Shown: positions 37,142 to 46,767 of the stretch, one piece after another
Layout: the number at the start of each line of letters is the position of its first letter
Position numbering within the stretch: the first letter of the stretch is position 1
DNA from: Phyllobacterium chamaecytisi
GTDB lineage: Bacteria; Pseudomonadota; Alphaproteobacteria; Rhizobiales; Rhizobiaceae
Direction of reading: 5' to 3'
Length of the DNA: 64,000 bases
Assembly (NCBI RefSeq): GCF_020164455.1
Contig: NZ_JAIQWW010000004.1
Span: forward strand, 62,001-126,000
Position numbers and translations under genes: made by a program
The notes under the pieces: generated by a model
What the model saw: only the letters and a program-made list of their open reading frames with translations
What the model was told of the DNA's origin: nothing
Database searches by the model: none

Positions 37142-37173
37142 CGTCTACCAATCTGACCAATTTGATTGAGCAA

Positions 37174-37195
37174 AATGCGCTTTAATATGTGCATT
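37174..37195 (+). promoter_or_regulatory. Candidate Lrp-type operator between regulator and rocF
   Basis: AATGCGC (37174-37180), eight AT-rich bases, GTGCATT (37189-37195): an imperfect palindrome of 22 bases, 33 bases upstream of the regulator start and 114 bases before rocF. The spacing and AT-rich centre fit Lrp-family sites. Confidence 0.5.
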
Positions 37196-37308
37196 TCTAT
37201 CAGGATGCTGTCTTTTTGTCACCGCGTCGAAGTGCCAATATCACCGCCGAAACGTGATAATCTTGGTTGGATCCCGGACCCCTTCAAACGCGAGAGTGAC
37301 AGCTGCTC

Positions 37309-38298
37309 ATGAATATGCAGAACAATTTCGAGGACACGCACAAGCAGAAGCTGACCGTCATCGGCGCGCCGATCGAAGAAGGCGCCGGCAGGCTTGGCGC
37401 ATTGATGGGCCCCGCCGCACTGCGCACCGCAGGGCTGATACATATGCTCGAAGACCTCGGCCACCCGGTGGAAGATCGCGGTGATTTGCGCCTGCCGAAG
37501 ACACTGCCTGTTGTTCCACCTGTCCAAGGACTTGCGCATTACATCGAGAAAATCGCTGCCTGGTCCCGTATGCTGGCCGTCGAAACCTATGACGCGATGA
37601 CAAACGGCACGTTCCCGGTCATTCTTGGCGGCGATCACAGCCTGTCCATGGGATCGATTGGCGGCATCGCGCGCTATTGTGAAGAGCACAACCGCGAATT
37701 GTTCGTGCTTTGGCTCGACGCGCATTCCGATTTCAATACGCCCGCCACCTCCCCATCCGGCAACATGCACGGCATGTCGGCAGCGCTCCTTTGCCGCGAA
37801 CCCGGCCTTGAAGGCGTCTTTGGCGATGAGCCGCATGGTTTCGTCAAACCGGAAAACCTGCATCTCTTCGGCATTCGCTCCATCGACAAGACCGAACGCG
37901 TGCTTCTGCGTGAGCGCGGCATCGATGTCATCGACATGCGGCAAATCGATGAGTTCGGCGTTGTCAAACTGCTGCGCCGCATTATCGAGCGCGTACAGAA
38001 GGCCAACGGCATCCTGCATGTCAGTTTCGATGTGGATTTCGTCGATCCGTCCTTTGCACCGGGCGTCGGAACCACCGTTCCCGGCGGCGCGACCTACCGC
38101 GAAGCGCATCTCGTCATGGAGATGCTGCACGATTCCGGCGTCGTCGGTTCGCTCGACGTAGTCGAACTCAACCCGTTTCTGGATGAGCGCGGCAAGAGTG
38201 CCCTGCTTCTCGTCGATCTCGTTGCCAGCCTGTTCGGCCGGCAGATTTTCGACAAACCGACATTATCCGAACAGAGCGCTGCCGCTCTGAACGTATGA
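37309..38298 (+). CDS. rocF: Arginase
   Basis: Hydrolyses arginine to ornithine and urea with a binuclear manganese site. 329 residues, ureohydrolase family. Metal-binding motifs are all present: GGDHSLSMGS, WLDAHSDFNTP and SFDVDFVDPSFAPG. Arginase rather than agmatinase is favoured by NMHGM and the ornithine aminotransferase following after 17 bases. Also called arcA in Agrobacterium. Confidence 0.94.
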   Translation: MNMQNNFEDTHKQKLTVIGAPIEEGAGRLGALMGPAALRTAGLIHMLEDLGHPVEDRGDLRLPKTLPVVPPVQGLAHYIEKIAAWSRMLAVETYDAMTNGTFPVILGGDHSLSMGSIGGIARYCEEHNRELFVLWLDAHSDFNTPATSPSGNMHGMSAALLCREPGLEGVFGDEPHGFVKPENLHLFGIRSIDKTERVLLRERGIDVIDMRQIDEFGVVKLLRRIIERVQKANGILHVSFDVDFVDPSFAPGVGTTVPGGATYREAHLVMEMLHDSGVVGSLDVVELNPFLDERGKSALLLVDLVASLFGRQIFDKPTLSEQSAAALNV

Positions 38299-38315
38299 CA
38301 CAATAGGAGGATACT

Positions 38316-39527
38316 TTGCTGCACACAGCCGCTGATCTGATCTCGACGGAATCCCGCCTCGGGGCGCACAACTACAAGCCGCTCGATGTGGTGCTGGAGC
38401 GCGGCGAAGGCGTGTATGTGTGGGATATTGACGGCAATCGCTATCTTGACTGCCTCTCAGCCTATTCGGCCGTCAACCAGGGCCATTGCCATCCCAAGAT
38501 CCTGAAAGCCATGACCGAACAGGCAGGCAAGCTCACGCTCACCTCCCGCGCCTTCCGCAATGACCAGTTGGCCCTGTTCTATGAAGAACTCGCCGCCCTC
38601 ACCGGCTCGCACAAGATCCTGCCGATGAACAGCGGCGCAGAAGCCGTCGAAACCGCCATCAAGGCCGTGCGCAAATGGGGCTACGAGGTCAAGGGCGTTC
38701 CGGAAAACGCCGCGGAGATCATCGTCTGTTCCGATAATTTCCATGGTCGCACCATGGGTATCGTCGGCTTCAGCACCGATCCTTCGGCCCGCGACAATTT
38801 CGGCCCGTTCGCGCCGGGCTTCAAGGTCGTCCCCTTCGGCGATATCGACGCGTTTGCGGCGGCACTGACCCCTAACACCGTCGGTTTTCTTGTCGAGCCG
38901 ATCCAGGGCGAGGCCGGCGTGATCATTCCGCCGAAAGGCTATTTCACCAAGGTGCGCGAACTCTGCACCGAGAATAACGTCACGCTCATCCTCGATGAAA
39001 TCCAGACTGGCCTTGGCCGCACCGGCGCCTTGCTTGCCGAAGCGCACGAAGGCATCGAAGCGGACGTAACGCTGATCGGCAAGGCGCTCTCCGGCGGTTT
39101 TTACCCAGTCTCGGCGGTGCTTTCCAACAGCGATGTTCTCGGCGTGCTCAAGCCCGGACAGCACGGCAGCACCTTTGGTGGAAACCCGCTCGCCTGCGCC
39201 ATTGCCCGCGCGGCGCTGCGGGTGCTCACCGAAGAAGACATGATCGAGAATTCCCGCATCGAAGGCGACTATTTCCTGCAAGAGCTCAAAGGCATTCGCA
39301 GCAATATCGTACGCGAAGTACGCGGGCGCGGGCTGATGCTGGCGGTCGAACTGCATCCGGAAGCCGGCGGCGCCAACCGTTTCTGCTACGAGCTTAAGGA
39401 ACGCGGCATTCTCGCCAAGGATACGCATGGCGATACGATCCGCATCGCCCCACCACTCGTCATCAAGCGCGATCAGGTCGATTGGGCGCTGGAGCAGTTC
39501 AGTGCGGTGCTCACCAGCATGAATTGA
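38316..39527 (+). CDS. rocD: Ornithine aminotransferase
   Basis: PLP enzyme that transfers the delta-amino group of ornithine, giving glutamate semialdehyde. 403 residues, class III aminotransferase: [44 protein letters not shown]-type [14 protein letters not shown], and [17 protein letters not shown] with the PLP lysine. The start is TTG at 38316, with an excellent AGGAGG six bases ahead; no better ATG lies nearby. Works with rocF and the Lrp regulator to turn arginine into glutamate. Confidence 0.94.
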   Translation: MLHTAADLISTESRLGAHNYKPLDVVLERGEGVYVWDIDGNRYLDCLSAYSAVNQGHCHPKILKAMTEQAGKLTLTSRAFRNDQLALFYEELAALTGSHKILPMNSGAEAVETAIKAVRKWGYEVKGVPENAAEIIVCSDNFHGRTMGIVGFSTDPSARDNFGPFAPGFKVVPFGDIDAFAAALTPNTVGFLVEPIQGEAGVIIPPKGYFTKVRELCTENNVTLILDEIQTGLGRTGALLAEAHEGIEADVTLIGKALSGGFYPVSAVLSNSDVLGVLKPGQHGSTFGGNPLACAIARAALRVLTEEDMIENSRIEGDYFLQELKGIRSNIVREVRGRGLMLAVELHPEAGGANRFCYELKERGILAKDTHGDTIRIAPPLVIKRDQVDWALEQFSAVLTSMN

Positions 39528-39536
39528 GTTGGAAAG

Positions 39537-39556
39537 CTGGCCGGTAACCCGGCCAG
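39537..39556. terminator. GC-rich hairpin between convergent rocD and FAD dehydrogenase gene
   Basis: CTGGCCGG (39537-39544), loop TAAC, CCGGCCAG (39549-39556): perfect 8-bp stem in a 31-base gap between two convergent stops. The T-tract after it is short (TTCT), so it is a likely but not classical terminator. Confidence 0.65.
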
Positions 39557-39558
39557 TT

Positions 39559-42003
39559 CTACATCCTCACCCGCTCGGCCTTTGGATCGTACATCGGCCG
39601 CAGTGAGGCCTCGGCCTTCACGCGCACACCGGCGATCTCGATCTCATAGTCGGAAGCCAACACCTGTTCGGCGCTCTCACCCTTGCTCGGCACATAGCCC
39701 AGCCCGATGGCGCCGCCGAGATGATGTCCGTAATTGCCAGACGTGATCGTCCCGACGATCTTGCCGTCGCGGACAATCGCCTCGTTGTGAAACAGCAGCG
39801 GTTCGGTATCGCTCAAGCGGAATTGCACGAGACGGCGATCAAGCCCGGCGTCCTTCTTCCTCAGCACAGCGTCGCGGCCGATGAAATCGCCCTTGTCCGC
39901 TTTCACCGCAAAGCCCAGCCCGGCTTCGAGCACATGGTCCTCGTCGGTAATATCATGGCCAAAATGCCGGAACGCTTTTTCGATGCGGCAGGAATCGAGC
40001 GTGTGCAGGCCGCACAGTTTCAAGCCAAGGTCCTTGCCGGCTTCTTCGATTGCCTCGAACACATGTGCTGTCTGATCCGTCGAGACATAAAGCTCCCAGC
40101 CGAGCTCGCCGACATAGGTCACGCGGTGTGCTCGTGCCAGGCCCATGCCGATTTCGATCTCGCGTGCCGTCCCAAACGGATTGCCTTCGTTCGAGAAATC
40201 ATTCGGGCTGATCTTCTGGATCAGTTCGCGTGATTTCGGCCCCATCACGCAAAGCACGGACTCCGCGGCAGTTACATCAGTAATGACCACGAACTCGTCC
40301 TTGAGGTGCTTGCGCATCCAGGCAAGGTCGCGCTGCAGCGTCGCGCCGGGTACCACCGCGAAAAACGCCGTATCCGACAGCCGCGTGATCGTCAGGTCGC
40401 TCTCGATCCCGCCGCGATTGTTAAGCATCTGCGTATAGACGATGCGGCCCGGCTCGACATCGAGCTGATTGGCACAAAGCCGCTGCAGGAAAGCCAGTGC
40501 ATCACGGCCCTCGATGCGGATTTTTCCGAATGAGGTCATATCGAACAGACCGACATTGGTGCGCACGGCAAGGTGTTCGTCGCGCTGGTTTTCGAACCAG
40601 TTCTGCCGCTTCCACGAATAGCGGTATTCACGCTCCTGCCCTTCCTTGGCAAACCAGTTGGCGCGCTCCCATCCCGCAACTTCGCCAAAGACCGCGCCCC
40701 GGGCCTTCAAATGCTCGTGGATGGGCGAGCGCCGCACATTGCGCGACGTTGCCATTTGCCGGTACGGGAAATGATCAGCGTAGAGCAGCCCAAGTGTCTC
40801 CGACACCCGCTCCTTCAGGTAGCGCCGGTTCTTTTGGAACGGCTGCGCCCGGCGGATATCCACCTCCCATAGGTCGAACGGCGCTTCGCCATCGTTTATC
40901 CATTGCGCTAGCGCCATCCCGGCGCCGCCGGAGGAAACAATGCCGATGGAGTTGTAACCTGCTGCAACCCAGTAGCCGCCAAGTTCCGGCACTTCGCCGA
41001 GATAATAGCGGTCATCGGGGGTGAAGCTTTCAGGACCGTTGAAAAAAGTGTGAATCCCGGCAGTACCGAGCATCGGCATGCGGTTGACGCCCATTTCAAG
41101 GATCGGCTCGAAGTGCTCGAAGTCTTCCTGCAACTGGTCGAAACAGAAATCCTCGGAAATACCGTTCATGCCCCAGGGCTTGGCTACAGGTTCGAAAGCG
41201 CCGAGCATCATCTTGCCGGCATCTTCCTTGTAGTAGGCGCATTCATCGGGAACGCGCAGCACGGGCAGACGCCCGAGCCCCTCGATGGCCTCCGTCACGA
41301 GGTAGAAGTGCTCGCAAGCATGCAGCGGCACGGTCACGCCCGACGTTCCCGCCAGATCGCGCGCCCACATCCCGGCGCAATTGATCACGACATCGGTCTC
41401 TATCGTGCCGTGCTCTTCACCTTGCGCCCAGGTAACTCCCGTCACACGGCCGTTTTTCTTGAGAACTTCGGTGACCTTGACGTTCTCGATGATCTTGGCG
41501 CCGCGCTGGCGTGCACCCTTGGCAAGAGCCATGGCGATATTGGCCGGGTCGCACTGTCCGTCGAGTGGCAAATGCACCGCGCCAACCACATCCTCGATGT
41601 TAAGATGCGGATACATCTCCTTGACTTCACGCGGAGAAATCTCGCGCACATCGACATCGAATGCCCTTGCCAACGACGCCTGCCGGTAGATCTCGTGCTT
41701 GCGTTCCTCAGTCAGCGCGACGGTGATCGACCCAACCTGGCGCATGCCGGTCGCGACCTCGGTCTCTGCCTCCAACTTGACGTAAAGGTCCGCGGAATAT
41801 TTGGCGAGCCGCGTCATATTCTGCGAGGCGCGCAACTGGCCGATCAACCCCGCAGCATGCCACGTCGTGCCAGATGTGAGCTGTTTGCGCTCAAGCAAAA
41901 CGATGTCGGTCCAGCCGAGCTTGGCAAGATGATAGGCGACGGAACAGCCGGAGATGCCGCCACCAATGATGACGGCCCGGGCCTTTGCCGGTAGGAAGCT
42001 CAT
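39559..42003 (-). CDS. FAD-dependent dimethylglycine/sarcosine dehydrogenase-like protein (second of tandem pair)
   Basis: Probably removes a methyl group from dimethylglycine or sarcosine, passing formaldehyde equivalents to tetrahydrofolate. The start ATG at 42003 overlaps the upstream stop by 4 bases and gives 814 residues; an ATG at 42033 would add 10. Domains: DAO-type FAD fold (VIIGGGISGC at 11-20; SGTTWHAAG with His49, the residue that binds FAD covalently in mammalian dimethylglycine dehydrogenase), a FAO_M middle domain, then GcvT folate-binding domains (about 430-810). Last gene of the Rieske operon. Exact substrate is inferred. Confidence 0.85.
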   Translation of the reverse strand: MSFLPAKARAVIIGGGISGCSVAYHLAKLGWTDIVLLERKQLTSGTTWHAAGLIGQLRASQNMTRLAKYSADLYVKLEAETEVATGMRQVGSITVALTEERKHEIYRQASLARAFDVDVREISPREVKEMYPHLNIEDVVGAVHLPLDGQCDPANIAMALAKGARQRGAKIIENVKVTEVLKKNGRVTGVTWAQGEEHGTIETDVVINCAGMWARDLAGTSGVTVPLHACEHFYLVTEAIEGLGRLPVLRVPDECAYYKEDAGKMMLGAFEPVAKPWGMNGISEDFCFDQLQEDFEHFEPILEMGVNRMPMLGTAGIHTFFNGPESFTPDDRYYLGEVPELGGYWVAAGYNSIGIVSSGGAGMALAQWINDGEAPFDLWEVDIRRAQPFQKNRRYLKERVSETLGLLYADHFPYRQMATSRNVRRSPIHEHLKARGAVFGEVAGWERANWFAKEGQEREYRYSWKRQNWFENQRDEHLAVRTNVGLFDMTSFGKIRIEGRDALAFLQRLCANQLDVEPGRIVYTQMLNNRGGIESDLTITRLSDTAFFAVVPGATLQRDLAWMRKHLKDEFVVITDVTAAESVLCVMGPKSRELIQKISPNDFSNEGNPFGTAREIEIGMGLARAHRVTYVGELGWELYVSTDQTAHVFEAIEEAGKDLGLKLCGLHTLDSCRIEKAFRHFGHDITDEDHVLEAGLGFAVKADKGDFIGRDAVLRKKDAGLDRRLVQFRLSDTEPLLFHNEAIVRDGKIVGTITSGNYGHHLGGAIGLGYVPSKGESAEQVLASDYEIEIAGVRVKAEASLRPMYDPKAERVRM

Positions 42004-44447
42004 GCGCGAATTCTCTCGTTTTTGGGGTCCCACAGCGGTTGGTCGGGATGAACCGTTGCCTTGAAGCGCTCGCCAAAGATTTCCACCTCGACTTCGGTGC
42101 CGGGTTCAGTGAGTTCTGTCTTCAGCATGCCCAGCGCAATGGACTTATCGATGCGGTGGCCCCAGCCGCCCGACGTCGTCTCGCCGACAATATTGCCATC
42201 GTGCCAAAGCGTCGACATGTAAGGCGCATCGCAATCCCCTGCATCAACAGTCAGCGTCACGAAGCGCTTCTTCACGCCGTGCTGCTTTTCGCTTTCGAGC
42301 GCCGCCTTGCCAAGGAATTCGGGCTTTTCCCATTTGATGAAGCGTTCGAGCCCGCTTTGCAGCGGTGTGTAATCTGTTGAGAGGTCGCCCTTCCACGCGC
42401 GGTAACCCTTTTCCAGACGCAGCGAATCCAGCGCGAACATGCCGAACGGCTTGATCCCGTATTTCTGCCCCGCCTCCCACACCGCGTCGAAAATCGCTGC
42501 CGTGTCGGCCACCCTGGTGTGGACTTCCCAGCCAAGTTCGCCGGCAAACGATACCCGCACCAATTGGCAACAACGCCCGGCAATCTGTGTCGTCTGGTGC
42601 GAGAGCCAGGATTTTTCGAGATCGGCATTGCAGATATCGCGGAACAGATCGCGCGCTTTCGGCCCGGTCACGATCTGGCAGGAGAAATCTTCTGTCACAT
42701 TGCTGATGCTGATTGAACTGCCGTTCGGCAAATGATTCAGTAGCCAGTCCCTGTCATGCCATTCGGCAACACCAGCCGTGATCAGGAAGAAGACATTCTC
42801 GTCGATCGCCATTATCGACATCTCAGTGACCACGCGGCCCTTGTCATCGGAAAAGTAGCCAAGTCCGATACGTCCTGGTTTGGGAACGATGCCGGTAATC
42901 AACGTCGCCAGCCATGCGCGCGCGCCCTCGCCGCTCACCTTGAAGCGTGAGAAGCCCGGCAGATCGAGAATCCCGACCGCGTCGCGCACCGCATGGCATT
43001 CTTCGCGAATACGCTGCTGCCAGGGTCCGTCGCGCAGGAATGTCTGCGTGGATTCTTCAGACGTGTCGTCGCCGGGCTGCGCGTACCAGTTGGCCCGCTC
43101 CCAGCCATTATAGGCACCAAACTGTGCACCGAGCTTGGCGATGCGGTCATGGATCGGCGAAAGCTTCTTGTTGCGCCCCGTTGGCCATGTGTGGCGCGGG
43201 AAATGGATGGCGTATTCATGCCCGTAGACTTCAACACCCTTGGCGACACAATAGTCAGGATCGGTGAAGGCGGTAAACCGGCGGGGATCGCACGACCACA
43301 TATCCCACTCGGTCGCGCCCTCGGTCACCCATTCGGCAAGGACCTTGCCCGCCCCGCCGGCCTGCGCGATGCCGAAGGTGAATACACAGGCCTCGAACGC
43401 GTTGGGAACGCCAGGCATCGGGCCAATCAGCGGATTGCCATCCGGCGCGTAAGGGATCGGACCGTTGATGATCTTCGACAGACCCGCCGTGCCAAGGATC
43501 GGAACGCGTGCGATGGCATCGTTCAGATACCATTCGAGCCGCTCCAGATCGTCAGGGAAAAGCTGGAAGGAGAAGTCGTCCGGCATCGGATCGTCGGAAG
43601 TCGCCCAATGCGCCCGGCAATTGCGCTCATAGGGGCCTAGATTCATGCCGTTCTTTTCCTGCCGGAGATAATATGAGGAGTCGACGTCGCGCAGCAGGGG
43701 CAGCTTTTGGCCATGTTCGCGCGACCAGGCGGCGATCTCCGGGATTTCGTCGAACAGCAGATACTGATGGCTCATCACCATCATCGGCACGTTGCGACCG
43801 AACATCCTGCCGATTTCCTGCGCGCGATAGCCTGCGGCATTGACCACGTATTCGCAGCGAATGTCGCCCTGCGGCGTCGAGATGACCCACTCGTCATTGT
43901 CACGCCTGGCACCCGTTACAGGGCAAAAGCGGATGATCTTGGCGCCGAGATCGCGAGCGCCCTTGGCAAGAGCTTGCGTCAACTGCGCTGGATCGATATC
44001 GCCGTCGTTGGGATCGTAGAGCGCGCCTTCGAGCTCATGCGTCGAAATAAACGGATAGCGCCCGTTGATCTCATCGACCCCCAGCACGTCGATATCCATG
44101 CCCTGATAGCGGCCCATGCTCTTCACCCGCTGGAATTCGCGCATCCGCTCCTTGGTATGCGCCAGCCGCAGCGATCCGGTGACATGGTAGTTCATGGGAT
44201 AATCGACTTCGGCGGCTAGCCCGCGATAGAGCTCTGCTGAATAGCGCTGCATGTTCATCACTGACCAGGAGGCGGAAAACGTCGGCACATTGCCCGCCGC
44301 ATGCCATGTCGATCCTGATGTCAGCTCGTTCTTTTCAAGCAGCACGCAATCGGTCCAACCCGCCTTGGCGAGGTGATAAAGCGACGAAACGCCGACCGCC
44401 CCGCCACCGATGATGACGACGCGCGCCGACGTTGGAAAATCAGACAT
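42000..44447 (-). CDS. FAD-dependent dimethylglycine/sarcosine dehydrogenase-like protein (first of tandem pair)
   Basis: 815 residues with the same layout as its neighbour: FAD-binding VIIGGGAVGV (11-20), SGSTWHAAG with His49 as the likely covalent flavin site, a middle domain, and C-terminal GcvT domains with GELGWEVHT and a basic folate-binding region. It starts 28 bases after the Rieske gene and overlaps the second copy by 4 bases. The two have diverged well beyond a recent duplication, which suggests they take successive substrates (dimethylglycine, then sarcosine). Stachydrine demethylation intermediates are the alternative. Confidence 0.85.
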   Translation of the reverse strand: MSDFPTSARVVIIGGGAVGVSSLYHLAKAGWTDCVLLEKNELTSGSTWHAAGNVPTFSASWSVMNMQRYSAELYRGLAAEVDYPMNYHVTGSLRLAHTKERMREFQRVKSMGRYQGMDIDVLGVDEINGRYPFISTHELEGALYDPNDGDIDPAQLTQALAKGARDLGAKIIRFCPVTGARRDNDEWVISTPQGDIRCEYVVNAAGYRAQEIGRMFGRNVPMMVMSHQYLLFDEIPEIAAWSREHGQKLPLLRDVDSSYYLRQEKNGMNLGPYERNCRAHWATSDDPMPDDFSFQLFPDDLERLEWYLNDAIARVPILGTAGLSKIINGPIPYAPDGNPLIGPMPGVPNAFEACVFTFGIAQAGGAGKVLAEWVTEGATEWDMWSCDPRRFTAFTDPDYCVAKGVEVYGHEYAIHFPRHTWPTGRNKKLSPIHDRIAKLGAQFGAYNGWERANWYAQPGDDTSEESTQTFLRDGPWQQRIREECHAVRDAVGILDLPGFSRFKVSGEGARAWLATLITGIVPKPGRIGLGYFSDDKGRVVTEMSIMAIDENVFFLITAGVAEWHDRDWLLNHLPNGSSISISNVTEDFSCQIVTGPKARDLFRDICNADLEKSWLSHQTTQIAGRCCQLVRVSFAGELGWEVHTRVADTAAIFDAVWEAGQKYGIKPFGMFALDSLRLEKGYRAWKGDLSTDYTPLQSGLERFIKWEKPEFLGKAALESEKQHGVKKRFVTLTVDAGDCDAPYMSTLWHDGNIVGETTSGGWGHRIDKSIALGMLKTELTEPGTEVEVEIFGERFKATVHPDQPLWDPKNERIRA

Positions 44448-44475
44448 ATGCAGTCCCCTGTGGTCTCATGCTTTT

Positions 44476-45708
44476 CTATGGCCGTGCGATTTCATCGAGG
44501 TACCACTGGATGTACCGCAGTTCATTGTACTCCATCGGTGCAATAGGTCCCGGCACGAAATAGTGCGAACGAACGCCACGCGCCGTATGTTCGATGATCG
44601 TCTTGTCCTCGGCAGTCGTGACCTTCCACAGCCAGGTCAGTTTTTCGAGGTCGTAATCCTTGCCTTCTTCGGCATCGCCGCGCACCAGCCAGACCAGTTC
44701 CATCTCGCACGTATCGACGCTTTTCGGAATGAACCGATAGATCATGCCATGGTCGGGATAGCACACGAGGAAGCTTGTGCCCCCAAGATGGATCGAGGTA
44801 ACGCCGCCATCGAATTCGGAGAAGCGCCCCATCAGTGGCCCGACTGGCGAACCATCTTCGCTGCCACTGGAAACGCCATCGTAGAGCGCATAGCGGAAGG
44901 TATGAATTGTTTCCTGGCCATGCGCCGAATTCTGCCAGTGATCGCCAGTCGCAATGTCGATGCCAAGCGCACAGGTGCGCTGTTCCATCCGTGCGTTCAG
45001 CTCAACGATCTTCTCGGCAGGCTGTTCAAGTGCATGCGTCTGCGAATATTCTGGATGGGCCGGTCCGCAATGGTAGCATTCCACATAGTTTTCGACCGCA
45101 AGCTTCCAGTTGGCATCGACGGGATAGGTCTCGCGGTGCGCGACCTTGGCGTCCGCCCAGCCATACTGACCGCAAGTCGTACGCAGCGACTGTTCGATAA
45201 TGGAAAAATCCAGTGGTTCGTCGGCAAAGCAGATGAAGATCAGTCCCTCGGCCACCCGCACATGCAGCTTCTTCAAGCCATGGGCGCTGCGATCGAAGTC
45301 CTTCGGCATCAGCCGCGCCGCGCGCAGACTGCCATCATTGGTGTATGTCCAGGCATGATAGGGACAGACGAAGAAGCGCGCATTCCCCTTCTGCTTGGTG
45401 CAGACCTCGGCACCGCGATGGCGGCAAACGTTCAAAAAAGCATGGATCGACCCGTCTTCGGTGCGTGAAACAATCACCGCCTCACTGTCGATCTTGAAAA
45501 GCTCGAAATCTCCGGCGTTGGGGACGATGCTGGCGTGACCAATGCAATGCCAATGGCGCCGGAACACCCGCTCCATGTCACGTGCATAGATGTCTGGATC
45601 CATATAGAACGCACGAACCAGGCCGTGACCGGCTTTGTGCCCGGCGATCAGTTGATCGATCTTGTCCAGAGACGGCGCAATTTCCGCAAAGGCCTGGTCT
45701 GCACCCAT
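44476..45708 (-). CDS. Rieske-type oxygenase alpha subunit, glycine betaine demethylase-like
   Basis: 410 residues of the ring-hydroxylating oxygenase family, here more likely an N-demethylase of a quaternary ammonium compound (GbcA/Stc2 type). Rieske centre: CRHRGAEVC with Cys95 and His97, and FFVCPYHAW with Cys115 and His118. Mononuclear iron: ENYVECYHCGPAHPE with His213 and His218, plus an acidic third ligand further on. Its reductase (GbcB) is not in the window. The two FAD/GcvT genes follow directly, the LysR gene is divergent. Proline betaine (stachydrine) is the main alternative substrate. Confidence 0.85.
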   Translation of the reverse strand: MGADQAFAEIAPSLDKIDQLIAGHKAGHGLVRAFYMDPDIYARDMERVFRRHWHCIGHASIVPNAGDFELFKIDSEAVIVSRTEDGSIHAFLNVCRHRGAEVCTKQKGNARFFVCPYHAWTYTNDGSLRAARLMPKDFDRSAHGLKKLHVRVAEGLIFICFADEPLDFSIIEQSLRTTCGQYGWADAKVAHRETYPVDANWKLAVENYVECYHCGPAHPEYSQTHALEQPAEKIVELNARMEQRTCALGIDIATGDHWQNSAHGQETIHTFRYALYDGVSSGSEDGSPVGPLMGRFSEFDGGVTSIHLGGTSFLVCYPDHGMIYRFIPKSVDTCEMELVWLVRGDAEEGKDYDLEKLTWLWKVTTAEDKTIIEHTARGVRSHYFVPGPIAPMEYNELRYIQWYLDEIARP

Positions 45709-45768
45709 TTCATTCTCCGAAAGGATTGTTCCCGGACGCCCTGTTATTTATGACCGCGCCGCAGTTTA

Positions 45769-45828
45769 GAATGATTCCGCATTGCGCCGCATTCAAGCGA
45801 TCGTTACTCATAAAGACATGAATTATTC
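45769..45828. promoter_or_regulatory. Paired GAATNATTC palindromes between Rieske and LysR genes
   Basis: GAATGATTC (45769-45777) and GAATTATTC (45820-45828), centres 51 bases apart, close to five helical turns. They lie in the 150-base divergent gap between the Rieske operon and the LysR gene and may be a two-site operator. Confidence 0.4.
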
Positions 45829-45858
45829 TCAAGCATCCAATTACAGGGTTTCCGGGCC

Positions 45859-46767
45859 ATGATGTCGAAGCCCCGCATTCCGCCGCTTGGCTCGTTGCGC
45901 GCGTTTGAGGCGTCGGCGCGACTTTTGAGTTTCCGGCTTGCTGGAGAAGAGCTTGGCGTAACGCAATCCGCCATCAGCCACCGCATCGCCGAACTTGAAG
46001 CCATTCTCGGCGTCAAGCTGTTCGAACGCCTGCCACGCGGCGTGTCGCTAACCGACGCCGGCACGCTCTACTATCCTTACATGCGAGATGCGTTCGAAAA
46101 GATCGCGCGCGGTACGGCGCTGATCAACCGAATCGGCACGACCGACGACCTCGCACTCGAAACCTATGCGACCTTCGCCATCCGCTGGCTGATCCCACGG
46201 CTGACGGACTTTCGCAAGGTCAATCCCAATCTCGCCATCCGTATCGGCACCAGCCAGCTCGACTGGGAGCTCAACATCGATAGCTCCGACATCGGGATCA
46301 TTCATACCACCCGGCCGGAGCGCATGAACCTGCACTACCGCTTGCTGGTCAAGGCTGAGATGTGCCCGGTATGCAGCCCGCAGGTGGCCGCGCGGATCGA
46401 AGGCGACGCGGGAGCCCAAGCTCTGGGCAAGGTGCCGCGCCTGGCGCTTTATACCTCACCTGAGGATTGGGGCACGTGGCTGGAGGCGGCGGGCATCGCC
46501 GATACCGCGCAAGCCGTAACATTGAAGTTCGACACCTATCTTGCCGCCCTTCAATCGGCTCTGGATGGTCAGGGCCTCGCCGTCGCACCGGACTTTCTCG
46601 TGGCTGACGACATCAAGGCCGGGCGGCTCGTCGCCCCGTTCCCGCTGAAAGTTCCGCAGCCCGGCGCCTGGTACATGATCTGCCGCAAGGAGCGCGTCGG
46701 CGAAACCCGCATCCGCCAATTCGAGCGCTGGCTGGTTGAACAGTTTGGCGGAACTACTTCCGCTTGA
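45859..46767 (+). CDS. LysR-family transcriptional regulator (GcvA-like)
   Basis: 302 residues: winged helix-turn-helix (PPLGSLRAFEASARLLSFRLAGEELGVTQSAISHRIAELE, 8-48) and a periplasmic-binding-protein-like effector domain (about 90-295). The start of the DNA-binding domain has the PPLxSLRAFEAxAR form of the GcvA branch, which senses glycine or related molecules. It is divergent from the Rieske demethylase operon, so it likely controls it; glycine or betaine derivatives are plausible ligands. Its 3' end overlaps the convergent thioesterase by 14 bases. Confidence 0.88.
   Translation: MMSKPRIPPLGSLRAFEASARLLSFRLAGEELGVTQSAISHRIAELEAILGVKLFERLPRGVSLTDAGTLYYPYMRDAFEKIARGTALINRIGTTDDLALETYATFAIRWLIPRLTDFRKVNPNLAIRIGTSQLDWELNIDSSDIGIIHTTRPERMNLHYRLLVKAEMCPVCSPQVAARIEGDAGAQALGKVPRLALYTSPEDWGTWLEAAGIADTAQAVTLKFDTYLAALQSALDGQGLAVAPDFLVADDIKAGRLVAPFPLKVPQPGAWYMICRKERVGETRIRQFERWLVEQFGGTTSA

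Noticed and set aside
37219-38130. Long open frame on the minus strand opposite arginase
   Set aside because: It mirrors the third-codon pattern of rocF, has no family likeness and no ribosome site; the plus-strand gene has all metal motifs.
38457-39428. 323-codon open frame opposite rocD
   Set aside because: Antisense shadow of a GC-biased gene; no recognisable protein pattern.
41050-41994. 314-codon open frame opposite the FAD dehydrogenase
   Set aside because: Antisense shadow; the minus-strand protein is complete and well conserved.
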